DNA of 64,000 bases from SURF-28 sp034521465 (GTDB lineage Bacteria > Bacteroidota > Ignavibacteria > Ignavibacteriales > Melioribacteraceae), in the NCBI GenBank assembly GCA_034521465.1, contig JAXHMN010000010.1, forward strand, positions 496,001 through 560,000, written 5' to 3'. Shown here piece after piece: positions 39,399 to 47,794 of this stretch. Numbering within the stretch: the first letter of the stretch is position 1; each line of letters opens with the position of its first letter. Under the pieces are notes generated by a model. That model worked only from the letters and a program-made list of their open reading frames with translations, did not search any database and was not told the DNA's origin. The translations under genes and the position numbers were made by a program.

Positions 39399-40284
39399 TT
39401 TTTATTCTCTCTCTATATTTATTATAAAAATTATCATCGTCAGGTATTGCACCTTCAATTGTACAAATCTCCGCAGAAAACTTTGAAGCAAGTTCATTGA
39501 TCCTACTTAGTTTCCAACCCAAAAGATAACCAATTGCTAAAATTGAAGCATACGCATCTCCAGCGCCAACCGTGTCAACAATTTTATCAACGCTTTCTTT
39601 ATAATGAGACTTTTCATCACCTTTAAATAAATAAGCTCCTTTTTCGCCTAGAGTTATACAAAGCAAATCGATGTTGTATTTTTCTACTACGGCAAAAGCA
39701 GTTCTTTCAAACTGAAATTCATCACCGAGTAATAACTTATTAACAAGCTCCAGTTCTTCAAAATTCAATTTCAACACATTGCTTTTGACAAGAGAGTTAT
39801 TAATTATTTCTTTATTATAGAAATTCTGGCGGATATTTAAATCACAAAATTTATTTGTGTTTATATTAGCCAATTTATCAATTGTTCCACGTGTTATGTC
39901 ATTCCTTTGTGCTAGCGTGCCGAAATAAAAAAGATCCGAGCTTTCGACAATTTGTGTAAGATTAGAATTCATAGGTATGAAATCATATGCCCGGTTTTCT
40001 AAAATATTAAACTCCGGTACTTTGTTTTCATCGAGATTGACTTCAACAAGTCCGGTAGGATGCTTATCATCAATTTGAATCTCCGAGACATCAAAATTTC
40101 TGTTTTGTAACTTATGTAAGATTTCATTTCCTTCATCATCGTTGCCGACACTCGAAATAAATTTTCCGTTCCCTGTTAGCTTCCAGATGTGATATAAAAA
40201 ATTAAATGGAGCGCCTCCAAGTTTTTTATAATTTGGATAAACATCGAAAAGTATTTCACCAATTGCAGCAATTTTTACATTCAT
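39391..40284 (-). CDS. PfkB-family sugar kinase, probable fructokinase
   Basis: A 297-residue kinase: AAIGEILFDVYPNYKKLGGAPFNFLYHIW at the start, the ATP/anion-hole motif DTVGAGDAYASILAIGY near the end with the catalytic Asp, and LCITLGEKGAYLF between. Fructose phosphorylation is inferred from position at the head of the sucrose operon, where it would use the fructose released by sucrose synthase. Its stop overlaps the start of the sucrose-phosphate synthase by eight bases. Confidence 0.88.
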   Translation of the reverse strand: MNVKIAAIGEILFDVYPNYKKLGGAPFNFLYHIWKLTGNGKFISSVGNDDEGNEILHKLQNRNFDVSEIQIDDKHPTGLVEVNLDENKVPEFNILENRAYDFIPMNSNLTQIVESSDLFYFGTLAQRNDITRGTIDKLANINTNKFCDLNIRQNFYNKEIINNSLVKSNVLKLNFEELELVNKLLLGDEFQFERTAFAVVEKYNIDLLCITLGEKGAYLFKGDEKSHYKESVDKIVDTVGAGDAYASILAIGYLLGWKLSRINELASKFSAEICTIEGAIPDDDNFYNKYRERIKNE

Positions 40285-40385
40285 TTTTATCCTCCAAAGT
40301 TTTTTATTATACGAAAAATTGGTGAATACATCAAAATTTGATCCTAGTAATAAGTTATTCTATAATTTTATTAATAATTTATACA

Positions 40386-41381
40386 ATGAAGTTTTTTACA
40401 GAAGTGAATATCGACGCTTACCCGGAAAAAATAGAACACTACAATTCTATTTTCACGATCGGCTCTTGTTTTGCAGAGAACATCGGTGATAAATTCACTG
40501 AATTAAAATTTAATTCGATGATCAATCCTTTTGGTGTGCTTTACAATAGTGCATCGATAAAAAACTCTTTATGGTTGCTGGCTGAAAAAAAGATTTTTTC
40601 AGAGGATGATTTGATTTTTAATCAAGATGAATGGCACAGCTTTTATCATCACAGTGATTTTTCACATCATAAAAAAGAAACAATTATCTCTAAGATTAAT
40701 TCAACTTCGGCTTTCGCCTTTAGCTTCTTAAGTAAAACTGATTGGTTAGTAATATCACTTGGGACATCTTTTGTTTATCACCACAACCAAAGTGGTACAA
40801 TTGTTTCAAACTGTCATAAAATTCCACAAAAAGAATTTACAAAGAGTTTTCTCACACTCGAAGAAAATTATTCCAACATAAAAGAGATTATTGAACAACA
40901 GCTTTCGCTCAATAGTAATACAAAATTTCTGTTGACTGTCTCACCTGTTAGGCATTTTAAGGATGGTGCACACAACAATCAATTGAGTAAAGCAAGTTTG
41001 CTTTTAGCAATCAACAAGATTGTAAATGAATTTGCAAAAACATACTATTTTCCATCATATGAAATTATGATGGACGAATTAAGAGATTATAGGTATTACG
41101 ATGTTGATCTTCTTCACCCAAACACTCAGGCCATAAATTACATTTGGGAAAAGTTCAGTGATAGTTTACTCACAAAGCAATGTCAATTAATAAATGAGGA
41201 AATACAGAAAATAGTTACAGCAGCTAACCACAGAGTTCGTAATATGAATTCTCAAAAAAATATAGACTTTGCAAAAAACATGTTGGCACGAATAAAAGAA
41301 ATTGAATCAAGCAACTCTTTAATTAATTTTGAAAAAGAGAAACATCTTTTTTCATCATACATTAACGGATCAGAAAGATAA
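40386..41381 (+). CDS. GSCFA domain protein
   Basis: About 331 residues. IFTIGSCFAENIGDKF is the name-giving GSCFA motif with the presumed nucleophile Ser; LVISLGTSFVY and LLTVSPVRHFKDG follow, with DLLHPNTQAINYIW as the Asp-His end of an SGNH-hydrolase-like triad. The ATG at 40386 is preferred to an upstream ATG at 40338 because homology starts with FFTEVNI. Probably an esterase or acyltransferase acting on glycans or lipids; the substrate is unknown. pyrE follows after 19 bases. Confidence 0.85.
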   Translation: MKFFTEVNIDAYPEKIEHYNSIFTIGSCFAENIGDKFTELKFNSMINPFGVLYNSASIKNSLWLLAEKKIFSEDDLIFNQDEWHSFYHHSDFSHHKKETIISKINSTSAFAFSFLSKTDWLVISLGTSFVYHHNQSGTIVSNCHKIPQKEFTKSFLTLEENYSNIKEIIEQQLSLNSNTKFLLTVSPVRHFKDGAHNNQLSKASLLLAINKIVNEFAKTYYFPSYEIMMDELRDYRYYDVDLLHPNTQAINYIWEKFSDSLLTKQCQLINEEIQKIVTAANHRVRNMNSQKNIDFAKNMLARIKEIESSNSLINFEKEKHLFSSYINGSER

Positions 41382-41400
41382 ACAAACAGAGGGTGCAATA

Positions 41401-41925
41401 ATGACAAAGGATGAATTAGGAAAAGAAATTTACAGGGTTTCACACATTACCGGTGAATTTTTACTCCGCTCCGGACAAACTTCAAACGAGTATTTCGATA
41501 AGTACAAGTTTGAGTCGTTACCGAATTTATTAATTCCAATTGCGCGCGAAATGAAAAAGTTAGTTCCACAAGAAACAAATGTTTTAGGCGGACTTGAGAT
41601 GGGCGGTATTCCTCTTTCAACTGCGCTTTCAATTGAGACGAATATTCCAAGCGTGTTCGTCCGCAAGCAAGCAAAAGAGTACGGTACCCGTAAACTCGCC
41701 GAGGGAATCGATTTTGAGGGGAAGAAAATGTGCGTCATAGAAGATGTCGTAACTACAGGCGGACAAATAATAAAAAGTGTTAATGAGCTGCGTAAACTTG
41801 GGGCAGATATTGATACGGTACTTTGTGTAATAGTTAGAGAACCGAAGGCATTCGAGAATTTGAAAGAAGCAAAGCTTGAGTTGAAACCGTTATTTACGAT
41901 GGAAGAATTGAAGGAGTTAGCATAA
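41401..41925 (+). CDS. pyrE: Orotate phosphoribosyltransferase
   Basis: A 174-residue enzyme of pyrimidine synthesis that joins orotate to PRPP. GEFLLRSGQTSNEYFDKYKFE is the orotate-binding start, VFVRKQAKEYGTRKLAEG holds the mobile loop, and MCVIEDVVTTGGQIIKSV is the PRPP-binding motif. The ATG at 41401 with a GAGGG site upstream is chosen; the open frame extends earlier, inside the GSCFA gene. A strong terminator follows. Confidence 0.93.
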   Translation: MTKDELGKEIYRVSHITGEFLLRSGQTSNEYFDKYKFESLPNLLIPIAREMKKLVPQETNVLGGLEMGGIPLSTALSIETNIPSVFVRKQAKEYGTRKLAEGIDFEGKKMCVIEDVVTTGGQIIKSVNELRKLGADIDTVLCVIVREPKAFENLKEAKLELKPLFTMEELKELA

Positions 41926-41950
41926 TTTTATGAGAAATTTCCCCAAACAA

Positions 41951-41978
41951 AAAAGGCGGCTTGTTCAGCCGCCTTTTT
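41951..41978 (+). terminator. Strong rho-independent terminator after pyrE
   Basis: AAAAGGCGGCT (41951-41961) pairs with AGCCGCCTTTTT (41967-41978) over TGTTC. GC-rich stem followed by Ts; flanking A and T runs let it work on both strands, and the porin-like gene ends on the other side. Confidence 0.85.
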
Positions 41979-42006
41979 AATGATTTATTCACTTCAATAT
42001 TAACTA

Positions 42007-42591
42007 CTATAAATCAAATTTTAATCCGGCTCTAACACCAATGTAGTTAAAGTTTGATGCAGCAAGTACATATTTTGCTGTTAAATCAAGTGCCATAGTT
42101 TTACTAAGTGGTAATTCATAACCAGCACCTGCACCAAAACCAAATTCACTGTCAGACGATGAGCCACCTTGGAAAAACTGAGAACCGGCTCCGGTAACTT
42201 CCATATCGAATGTAAATGAATGGATGCCTAGTTGACCCATTACATAAAATCCTTTAGAGAAGAAATATTTAACACCGCCTAAAACCGTGATTGCTGACCA
42301 GTCCCAACTAACAGTAGTTGATTGACCGCCAAATGAACTTTGAGTTACTTCATCACCGGGCCAAATTAAATAGCCAACATCAGCAAAACCAACTAACTTA
42401 TCTGAAAAGCCGTATTCAACTCTTGCAGAACCGCCAAATCCCATTCCAAGTTCGGAAGCGTCGGCAGCATCACCAGATGGTATTGCTAATTCGCCCCCAA
42501 CACCAATTGCAATTTTGCCTTTTTCTGTTTGAGCTTGTGTAAAACTCACAGCAAATAATAAAACAAGAATAGTAAATAATACTTTCTTCAT
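42007..42591 (-). CDS. Porin-family outer-membrane beta-barrel protein
   Basis: A 194-residue protein with signal peptide MKKVLFTILVLLFAVSFTQA and alternating beta-strands such as SARVEYGFSDKLVGFADVGYL, SAITVLGGVKYFFSKGFYVMGQLG and FGFGAGAGYELPL, ending in FNYIGVRAGLKFDL. This is the outer membrane beta-barrel (OMP_b-brl) layout, an eight-stranded barrel. Role unknown; probably a small structural or binding protein of the outer membrane. Single gene. Confidence 0.85.
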   Translation of the reverse strand: MKKVLFTILVLLFAVSFTQAQTEKGKIAIGVGGELAIPSGDAADASELGMGFGGSARVEYGFSDKLVGFADVGYLIWPGDEVTQSSFGGQSTTVSWDWSAITVLGGVKYFFSKGFYVMGQLGIHSFTFDMEVTGAGSQFFQGGSSSDSEFGFGAGAGYELPLSKTMALDLTAKYVLAASNFNYIGVRAGLKFDL

Positions 42592-42764
42592 GAAATCCTC
42601 CTTTATGTGGTAGATTGTTTAATTAGATTATTTTTTAGAGGTCAAACTTTCGGTGCCCTCCGAAAAAGTACCATAAACATAAGAAGACGTTCTATCAAAA
42701 TCAAAGTAAAAAGTTAAATTTAAGCTTATTATAGAGCAATTTTAATTTAGATCACATTTTGAAA

Positions 42765-43238
42765 TTATAAAGACGAATATCTCGGAACTATTGTTTCTAC
42801 CTCAACTTTTATAACACCTTTTTCAATCATTCCAAGAGCTATTGCTGCTCCTTTTGAAAGATCAATATCACGTCCGTTGATATATGGTCCGCGATCATTT
42901 ATCCGTACGATTACAGATTTATTGTTATTTAGATTTGTGACTCTCAACATTGTACCGAAAGGCAGCGATTTGTGAGCAGCCGTAAATGCTTGCTGATTAT
43001 AAATCTCTGTATTCGCAGTTTGCTTACCATGAAATTTTGGTCCGTACCAAGAAGCAACCATTTTTCCCGTCTCTATAAAATCTACTGATATTGTTATGTT
43101 GATTTCATTCTCAACTTTTGGTTCAATATAGTTCTCTGAAGCGGTAAAATACTCGCTCGCATCAGAAACACGAACGCCTAAAAAAACTACCGCAACTGTA
43201 AATATGGATATAAGTAATATTTTGTTAAACTTTATCAA
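42765..43238 (-). CDS. rlpA: RlpA-like septal ring lytic transglycosylase family protein
   Basis: A 157-residue exported protein with an N-terminal membrane segment (LLISIFTVAVVFLGV). The double-psi beta-barrel domain reads ASWYGPKFHGKQTANTEIY, LPFGTMLRVTNLNNNKSVIVRINDRGPY and GRDIDLSKGAAIALGM, with the conserved Asp and Arg residues. RlpA enzymes cut denuded glycan strands in peptidoglycan. The SPOR domain found in many RlpA proteins is absent, and the protein is short. Confidence 0.85.
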   Translation of the reverse strand: MIKFNKILLISIFTVAVVFLGVRVSDASEYFTASENYIEPKVENEINITISVDFIETGKMVASWYGPKFHGKQTANTEIYNQQAFTAAHKSLPFGTMLRVTNLNNNKSVIVRINDRGPYINGRDIDLSKGAAIALGMIEKGVIKVEVETIVPRYSSL

Positions 43239-43859
43239 TTACTGCCTCTTATTTATTCTAAATTAATATTTGTACTGAAATGTTCCGCTAAAAGTTATTA
43301 TTAAACTTCTGCTATTATGCCCCAATTAGTTTTAGAGCAATTTGTGTTTTGGACTTTGCCCCAGCCGATTACCGAAACAAGTGTTGTGAAATGAAAATTA
43401 TGATATGTGTATTGAATTGTTCTTTGCTTCATTTTGCTAATCTAAAAGTAAATTGACTTATGACATGCTTTCTAATTCCCAAAGAGATTTAGATGCTGAA
43501 TATTTCAAAATGTTTCTAGAATCTTTGTGCTAATTACAAAGCTTTTGTAAATATCAATAATAAAATGGTTTCATATAACTGAAGTTATCGTGATTTATAT
43601 CACATCATTTTATAAATTTTTGTTTTACTAGAGGTTTTGATCTTATTAATATTTCTGTTAAAATAAAGGTTTATATTTATTTACTTCACTTGTCCCTGCC
43701 CAAGGTTTTTCTCTCTATCTGATTTGCAATCAACAAAAGCTTCAGATTTCTTAACACATGAAAATATCAAAAACATTTATTCAAAATTCCGAATTGAATT
43801 TCTTGGGGAAAATAAATTTAATACTTAGATTACCAAACAAAGTTTTCAAAAAGTGACAA
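43239..43859. other. 620-base intergenic region
   Basis: No convincing gene. It lies between two divergent genes and should contain both promoters. The only motif I can name is a CRP/FNR-like palindrome at 43590-43603. Confidence 0.5.
43590..43603. promoter_or_regulatory. Possible CRP/FNR-family operator
   Basis: GTGAT-TTAT-ATCAC is a perfect 14-base dyad of the type bound by the CRP/FNR family. It lies 257 bases before the glycosyltransferase gene. One site with no known regulator in the window, so support is weak. Confidence 0.3.
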
Positions 43860-45308
43860 ATGCAAAAAGTCGATCTCATCATTTCCGGTACTTCTCTTAA
43901 AAATTCGAATTCACTCAAAAGAATAGTTTCAGAGCAAAATTTATTTGAAACGGTTTTAGTATATGATAAATCGGATGACAACAAATCCTTCACACAAATT
44001 GACTTCGGCGATCTAACTTCCTCTAAAAGTTTGGGAAGCATACTAAATACAGCAAAATCAGAGTATCTGCTTTTTATTCTGGGTTTCGCTAAAGTTGAGA
44101 TAACCCTCGAATCAATAAAACGTATGCTATCTATTGCCGAGCAGACTTCGGCAGGATTTATTTACTCTGACTACAATGAAATTATAGATAATAAAGTCAT
44201 CAAACATCCTACTATTGAGTATCAACTTGGAAGTATAAGGGATGATTTTGATTTTGGAAACATTGTGCTAATTCCAAGAAAAGTTTTTGAAGATGAAATC
44301 CCAACAGAGGATTATAAACATGCCGCATTTTACGCACTGCGATTAAATATCTCGACAAACCATAAAATCCTCAGAATTCCGGAACACCTTTACACACAAG
44401 AGCCGATTGATCTGCGAAAGTCCGGTGAAAAGCAATTCGACTATGTAGATCCTAAAAATCAAACCGTTCAGAAAGAAATGGAAAAAGCTGCTTCAATTCA
44501 CCTGAAGAAAATCGGTGCAAGCATCCGGCAAGGTAATGAAATTAACTTTTCAGAGATTGATAATTTTTCAACGAGAGCATCGGTTATTATTCCGGTGAAA
44601 AATAGAGAGAAAACTATTAAAGACGCGGTTGAATCTGCACTTAATCAAGATGCTTCGTTTAGCTATAATATTATTATAGTTGATAATCACTCAACCGACA
44701 AAACTAGCGAGATAATTAAAGAATATTCCAAGAAGGATGAAAGAGTAATCCATTTGATTCCGCCTCAAAAAGGATTGAATATTGGCGGCTGCTGGAACTA
44801 TGCTGTGCAGAGCAAACATTGCGGAGCGTTTGCCGTGCAGCTTGACAGCGATGATGTTTACTCATCCCCCGATACATTGAACAAAATAGTTAATGCATTT
44901 TATTCGGAAAAATGTGCAATGGTTATCGGAAGTTATACGATGACCAATTTTGAAATGAAGGAACTTCCGCCCGGTTTGATTGATCACAAGGAGTGGACAG
45001 ACGATAACGGCATGAATAACGCATTGCGCATAAACGGACTTGGTGCACCACGTGCTTTTTATACTCCGATTATAAGAAAAATTGGTTTCCCTGACGTAAG
45101 CTACGGAGAAGATTACGCTGCGGCACTTGCAATATCCCGTGATTATAAAATAGGTAGAATTTATGAATCTCTTTATTTATGCCGCAGATGGGAAGGAAAC
45201 ACCGATTCTGATCTGCCCATCGAAAAAGTGAACAAAAATAATTTCTACAAAGATAAAATTAGAACTTTCGAAATATTAGCCCGGCAGAGAAAAAACAAGA
45301 ATGAATAG
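43860..45308 (+). CDS. Family 2 glycosyltransferase with extra N-terminal domain
   Basis: A 482-residue protein. Residues 240-440 are a GT-A domain: SVIIPVKNREKTIKDAVESAL, IIIVDNHSTDKTSEIIK, and the metal-binding QLDSDDVYSS, followed by GAPRAFYTPIIRKIGF. The first 230 residues (DLIISGTSLKNSNSLKRIV ... EYLLFILGFAKVEIT ... AGFIYSDYNEI) look like a second, degenerate glycosyltransferase fold without a clear DxD. The sugar is unknown. Its end overlaps the start of the DUF4922 gene by eight bases, so the two are translated together. Confidence 0.82.
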   Translation: MQKVDLIISGTSLKNSNSLKRIVSEQNLFETVLVYDKSDDNKSFTQIDFGDLTSSKSLGSILNTAKSEYLLFILGFAKVEITLESIKRMLSIAEQTSAGFIYSDYNEIIDNKVIKHPTIEYQLGSIRDDFDFGNIVLIPRKVFEDEIPTEDYKHAAFYALRLNISTNHKILRIPEHLYTQEPIDLRKSGEKQFDYVDPKNQTVQKEMEKAASIHLKKIGASIRQGNEINFSEIDNFSTRASVIIPVKNREKTIKDAVESALNQDASFSYNIIIVDNHSTDKTSEIIKEYSKKDERVIHLIPPQKGLNIGGCWNYAVQSKHCGAFAVQLDSDDVYSSPDTLNKIVNAFYSEKCAMVIGSYTMTNFEMKELPPGLIDHKEWTDDNGMNNALRINGLGAPRAFYTPIIRKIGFPDVSYGEDYAAALAISRDYKIGRIYESLYLCRRWEGNTDSDLPIEKVNKNNFYKDKIRTFEILARQRKNKNE

Positions 45309-46305
45309 ACTCCTTTCAGAACCTGAATTAGCCGAATACACAAAAGGTAATTCTATTATTGACCGGTTAAGAGCATTGCTCGATCATCAGTTGGATAATT
45401 GGAGTTTAGCTGCAAAGAATTATAAATCCCTAAACTCTATTCAAACAAAGAGCTTAATTATTGACGGTGAAGAAGTAATTCTTCAGCATAACCCGGAAAG
45501 AGTGACCTCAACAACCGCCAATGTTGAAGAAAAGGTTGTAAAAAATAGAAAGTGTATTTTGTGTGAAGAAAATCTTCCCGAAGAGCAGCGTTATCTTAAC
45601 TACTATAAAGAATACCGTTTTTTAGTAAATCCATTCCCGATATTAAATGAACATTTTACAGTTGCAAAAACTAAACATACACCGCAAGCTCTATTAGATT
45701 ATTTTAATGATTTGTTACTAATAAGCAGAGATGTGGGTGAAAGATATGCTGTTTTTTATAATGGACCTAAATGCGGCGCTTCTTTACCCGAACATTTACA
45801 TTTTCAAATCGGGAACAAAGATCAATTACCCATAGTGAATCAAGTTAATTTAGCGCTTGAAAAGAATGCCAATGTTGTAGCGGCGACAAACAAAATAAAA
45901 TTGATATCTTTAAATTCTCTTAAACGAAAAGCGTTCGTTGCTGAATCAAATAATAGTGTAGAGATTTTAAACTTTTTCTCAATCTTAAATTCATTTCTGA
46001 AAAAAGTTAAAACCAATATTGAAGAACCTAAGTTGAATATCGTTTCTCTTTATGATAAAAATAAATGGAAGGTTATAATATTCTTAAGAAAGCTGCATAG
46101 ACCTAGTTGTTATTACAAAACGGATGAGTCTCAAATACTTGTTAGTCCGGCATCAATTGATATGAGTGGGCTAATTGTAGCACCAAGAAAAGGTGACCTT
46201 CAAAAATTAACGCCGGAAATCATAAAAGAAATTTACAGGGAAGTGAGTATCACAAAAGAACTAAATGAGTTTTTGATTTATCAACTAAAAAACTTCTATA
46301 ACTAA
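45301..46305 (+). CDS. DUF4922 (HIT-like nucleotidyltransferase) protein
   Basis: A 334-residue protein. RKCILCEENLPEEQRYL has a cysteine pair, FLVNPFPILNEHFTVAKTKHTPQ and GPKCGASLPEHLHFQIG carry the HxHxQ of the HIT/GalT superfamily. DUF4922 proteins resemble sugar-phosphate nucleotidylyl transferases and GDP-galactose phosphorylases. Coupled translation with the glycosyltransferase suggests that it makes or salvages the donor sugar nucleotide; this is inference. Full length. Confidence 0.78.
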   Translation: MNRLLSEPELAEYTKGNSIIDRLRALLDHQLDNWSLAAKNYKSLNSIQTKSLIIDGEEVILQHNPERVTSTTANVEEKVVKNRKCILCEENLPEEQRYLNYYKEYRFLVNPFPILNEHFTVAKTKHTPQALLDYFNDLLLISRDVGERYAVFYNGPKCGASLPEHLHFQIGNKDQLPIVNQVNLALEKNANVVAATNKIKLISLNSLKRKAFVAESNNSVEILNFFSILNSFLKKVKTNIEEPKLNIVSLYDKNKWKVIIFLRKLHRPSCYYKTDESQILVSPASIDMSGLIVAPRKGDLQKLTPEIIKEIYREVSITKELNEFLIYQLKNFYN

Positions 46306-46308
46306 ATC

Positions 46309-47438
46309 CTATCCTTTAATACAGATAAGACTAACATCATCCTCAAATTTACCGGCAGTATAATCGGAAAACTCTTTTTTAATTTTGTCTAAAGGATTTT
46401 CGTCCGGTTGAATACGTTTTATAACATCGATCAACCTGTCTTTACCGTACTGTTCTTCGGTAGATGCATTTCTCGATTCAATAATTCCATCGGATATTAA
46501 ATAAATCGCATCACCATCATTAAGCTCTATGTTAACATCTTTATAATCGCCGTCTTCGTTAAAACCGAGCAGTAACCCATCTGATTTAACCATCGATACT
46601 TCGTTATCTTTTTTTACAAAGATCGGAAGATCGCCGGCGCCGCTATAGCTTATCGTTTTGTTCTTTTTGTTTAAAGGATTATAGAAAGTGTTACAAAAAC
46701 TTCCGAGATTCTTTCGTCATTAAAAATAGATTTATTTACTGCCTGCACTATTTTACCTGCGCTTAAATCACTAATGGATTCAATTGCAAAACGAGTTGCA
46801 CTTCTAACATATCCGGCATAAGCAACGGCAAAGTACCAAGCGCCCCATTTTTTCCCCATTACATCGCCAAGAACAGCGACAAGATATTCGTCATTTATTT
46901 TCACATAATCTATAAAATCACCACCGGGTGTTCCTTCAAAAGGTACATGCCAATGTTCCAATTGGAAATTTTCAAATTTCGGAAATGCGGAAGGGGTAAC
47001 TTTTGCACCGAGCGACCCGGCAGCTTTCTGAACTTCTTCGACTGTCTTGTCCCGTTCTTTCTTTTTGCTTTGTATAATTGCCTTTACTTTTGCAATCACA
47101 ACTTTCGGGGTGGATGTTTTGATAATATAGTCTTCGATATCGAGTTCATAACCTTCGAGGATATCGTCATCTTCACCTTTAGCGGTAAGAAAAACAAACG
47201 GAATATTTTTTAAATCGGGTAATTCCATCAACCGCTTTCTAAATTCAAACCCGTTCATTTTGGGCATCATAATATCGCTAATGATAATATCCGGTTTTAA
47301 TTCTTTTGTCTTTGCTAATCCTTCTTCGCCATCTTTAGCAACAGTACATTCGTATCCCGCTTTGCCCAAATTATAAGCAAACAATTTTGCAACATTTGGT
47401 TCGTCTTCAACTAATAATACTTTGTATTCTTCTGCCAT
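46309..47438 (-). CDS. Response regulator with PP2C-type (SpoIIE) phosphatase domain (one frameshift)
   Basis: About 376 residues after repair. The receiver domain (1-120) has the acidic pocket VEDEP, the phosphorylation site Asp55 in IISDIMMPKMNG and the LTAK lysine. The phosphatase domain begins FQLEHWHVPFEGTPGGDFIDYV with the PP2C metal site, then VLGDVMGKK, and ends GKFEDDVSLICIKG. The frame breaks near 46681: one added T restores VTLFYNPLNKKNKTISYSGAGDLP. It probably dephosphorylates the STAS protein encoded just upstream, as in RsbU or SpoIIE partner switching. Confidence 0.88.
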
Positions 47439-47446
47439 TATTCTAT

Positions 47447-47788
47447 CTATTTTGTATAACTTTTCACTGCTTCTTGTAAATTTGTAAACGTTTCAAAAAC
47501 TCTGAATAATCTTGTGAGTTCAAACATCGAGCGAACTGTCGGTCTAAATCCAACTAATTTCAAATCTCCTTCTAACTTAGCCACTTTCTTTAATGAGCTG
47601 ACCAGCACACCGAGAAAGGATGAATCAACAAATTCGCATTCACTTAGATCAACTATAATTTTTTTGTATCCTTCGTCAATGGCATCGGTTAATCTTTCTT
47701 TCAGCTCATTTGCTTCTTTTACGGATGCCCGTTCTACATTTATTATTTCTACGATTACATCACCGATTCTTTCTTCAACTATCATCAC
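47447..47788 (-). CDS. STAS-domain anti-anti-sigma factor
   Basis: A 113-residue single STAS domain: RIGDVIVEIINVERASVKEA, KIIVDLSECEFVDSSFLGVL with the phosphorylatable Ser after Asp, and LKLVGFRPTVRSMFELTRL. In partner switching, the unphosphorylated form binds an anti-sigma kinase. Lies between the NtrC-type regulator and the receiver-phosphatase gene, with gaps of six and eight bases. No anti-sigma kinase of the RsbW type is in the window. Confidence 0.9.
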   Translation of the reverse strand: MMIVEERIGDVIVEIINVERASVKEANELKERLTDAIDEGYKKIIVDLSECEFVDSSFLGVLVSSLKKVAKLEGDLKLVGFRPTVRSMFELTRLFRVFETFTNLQEAVKSYTK

Positions 47789-47794
47789 TTACCT

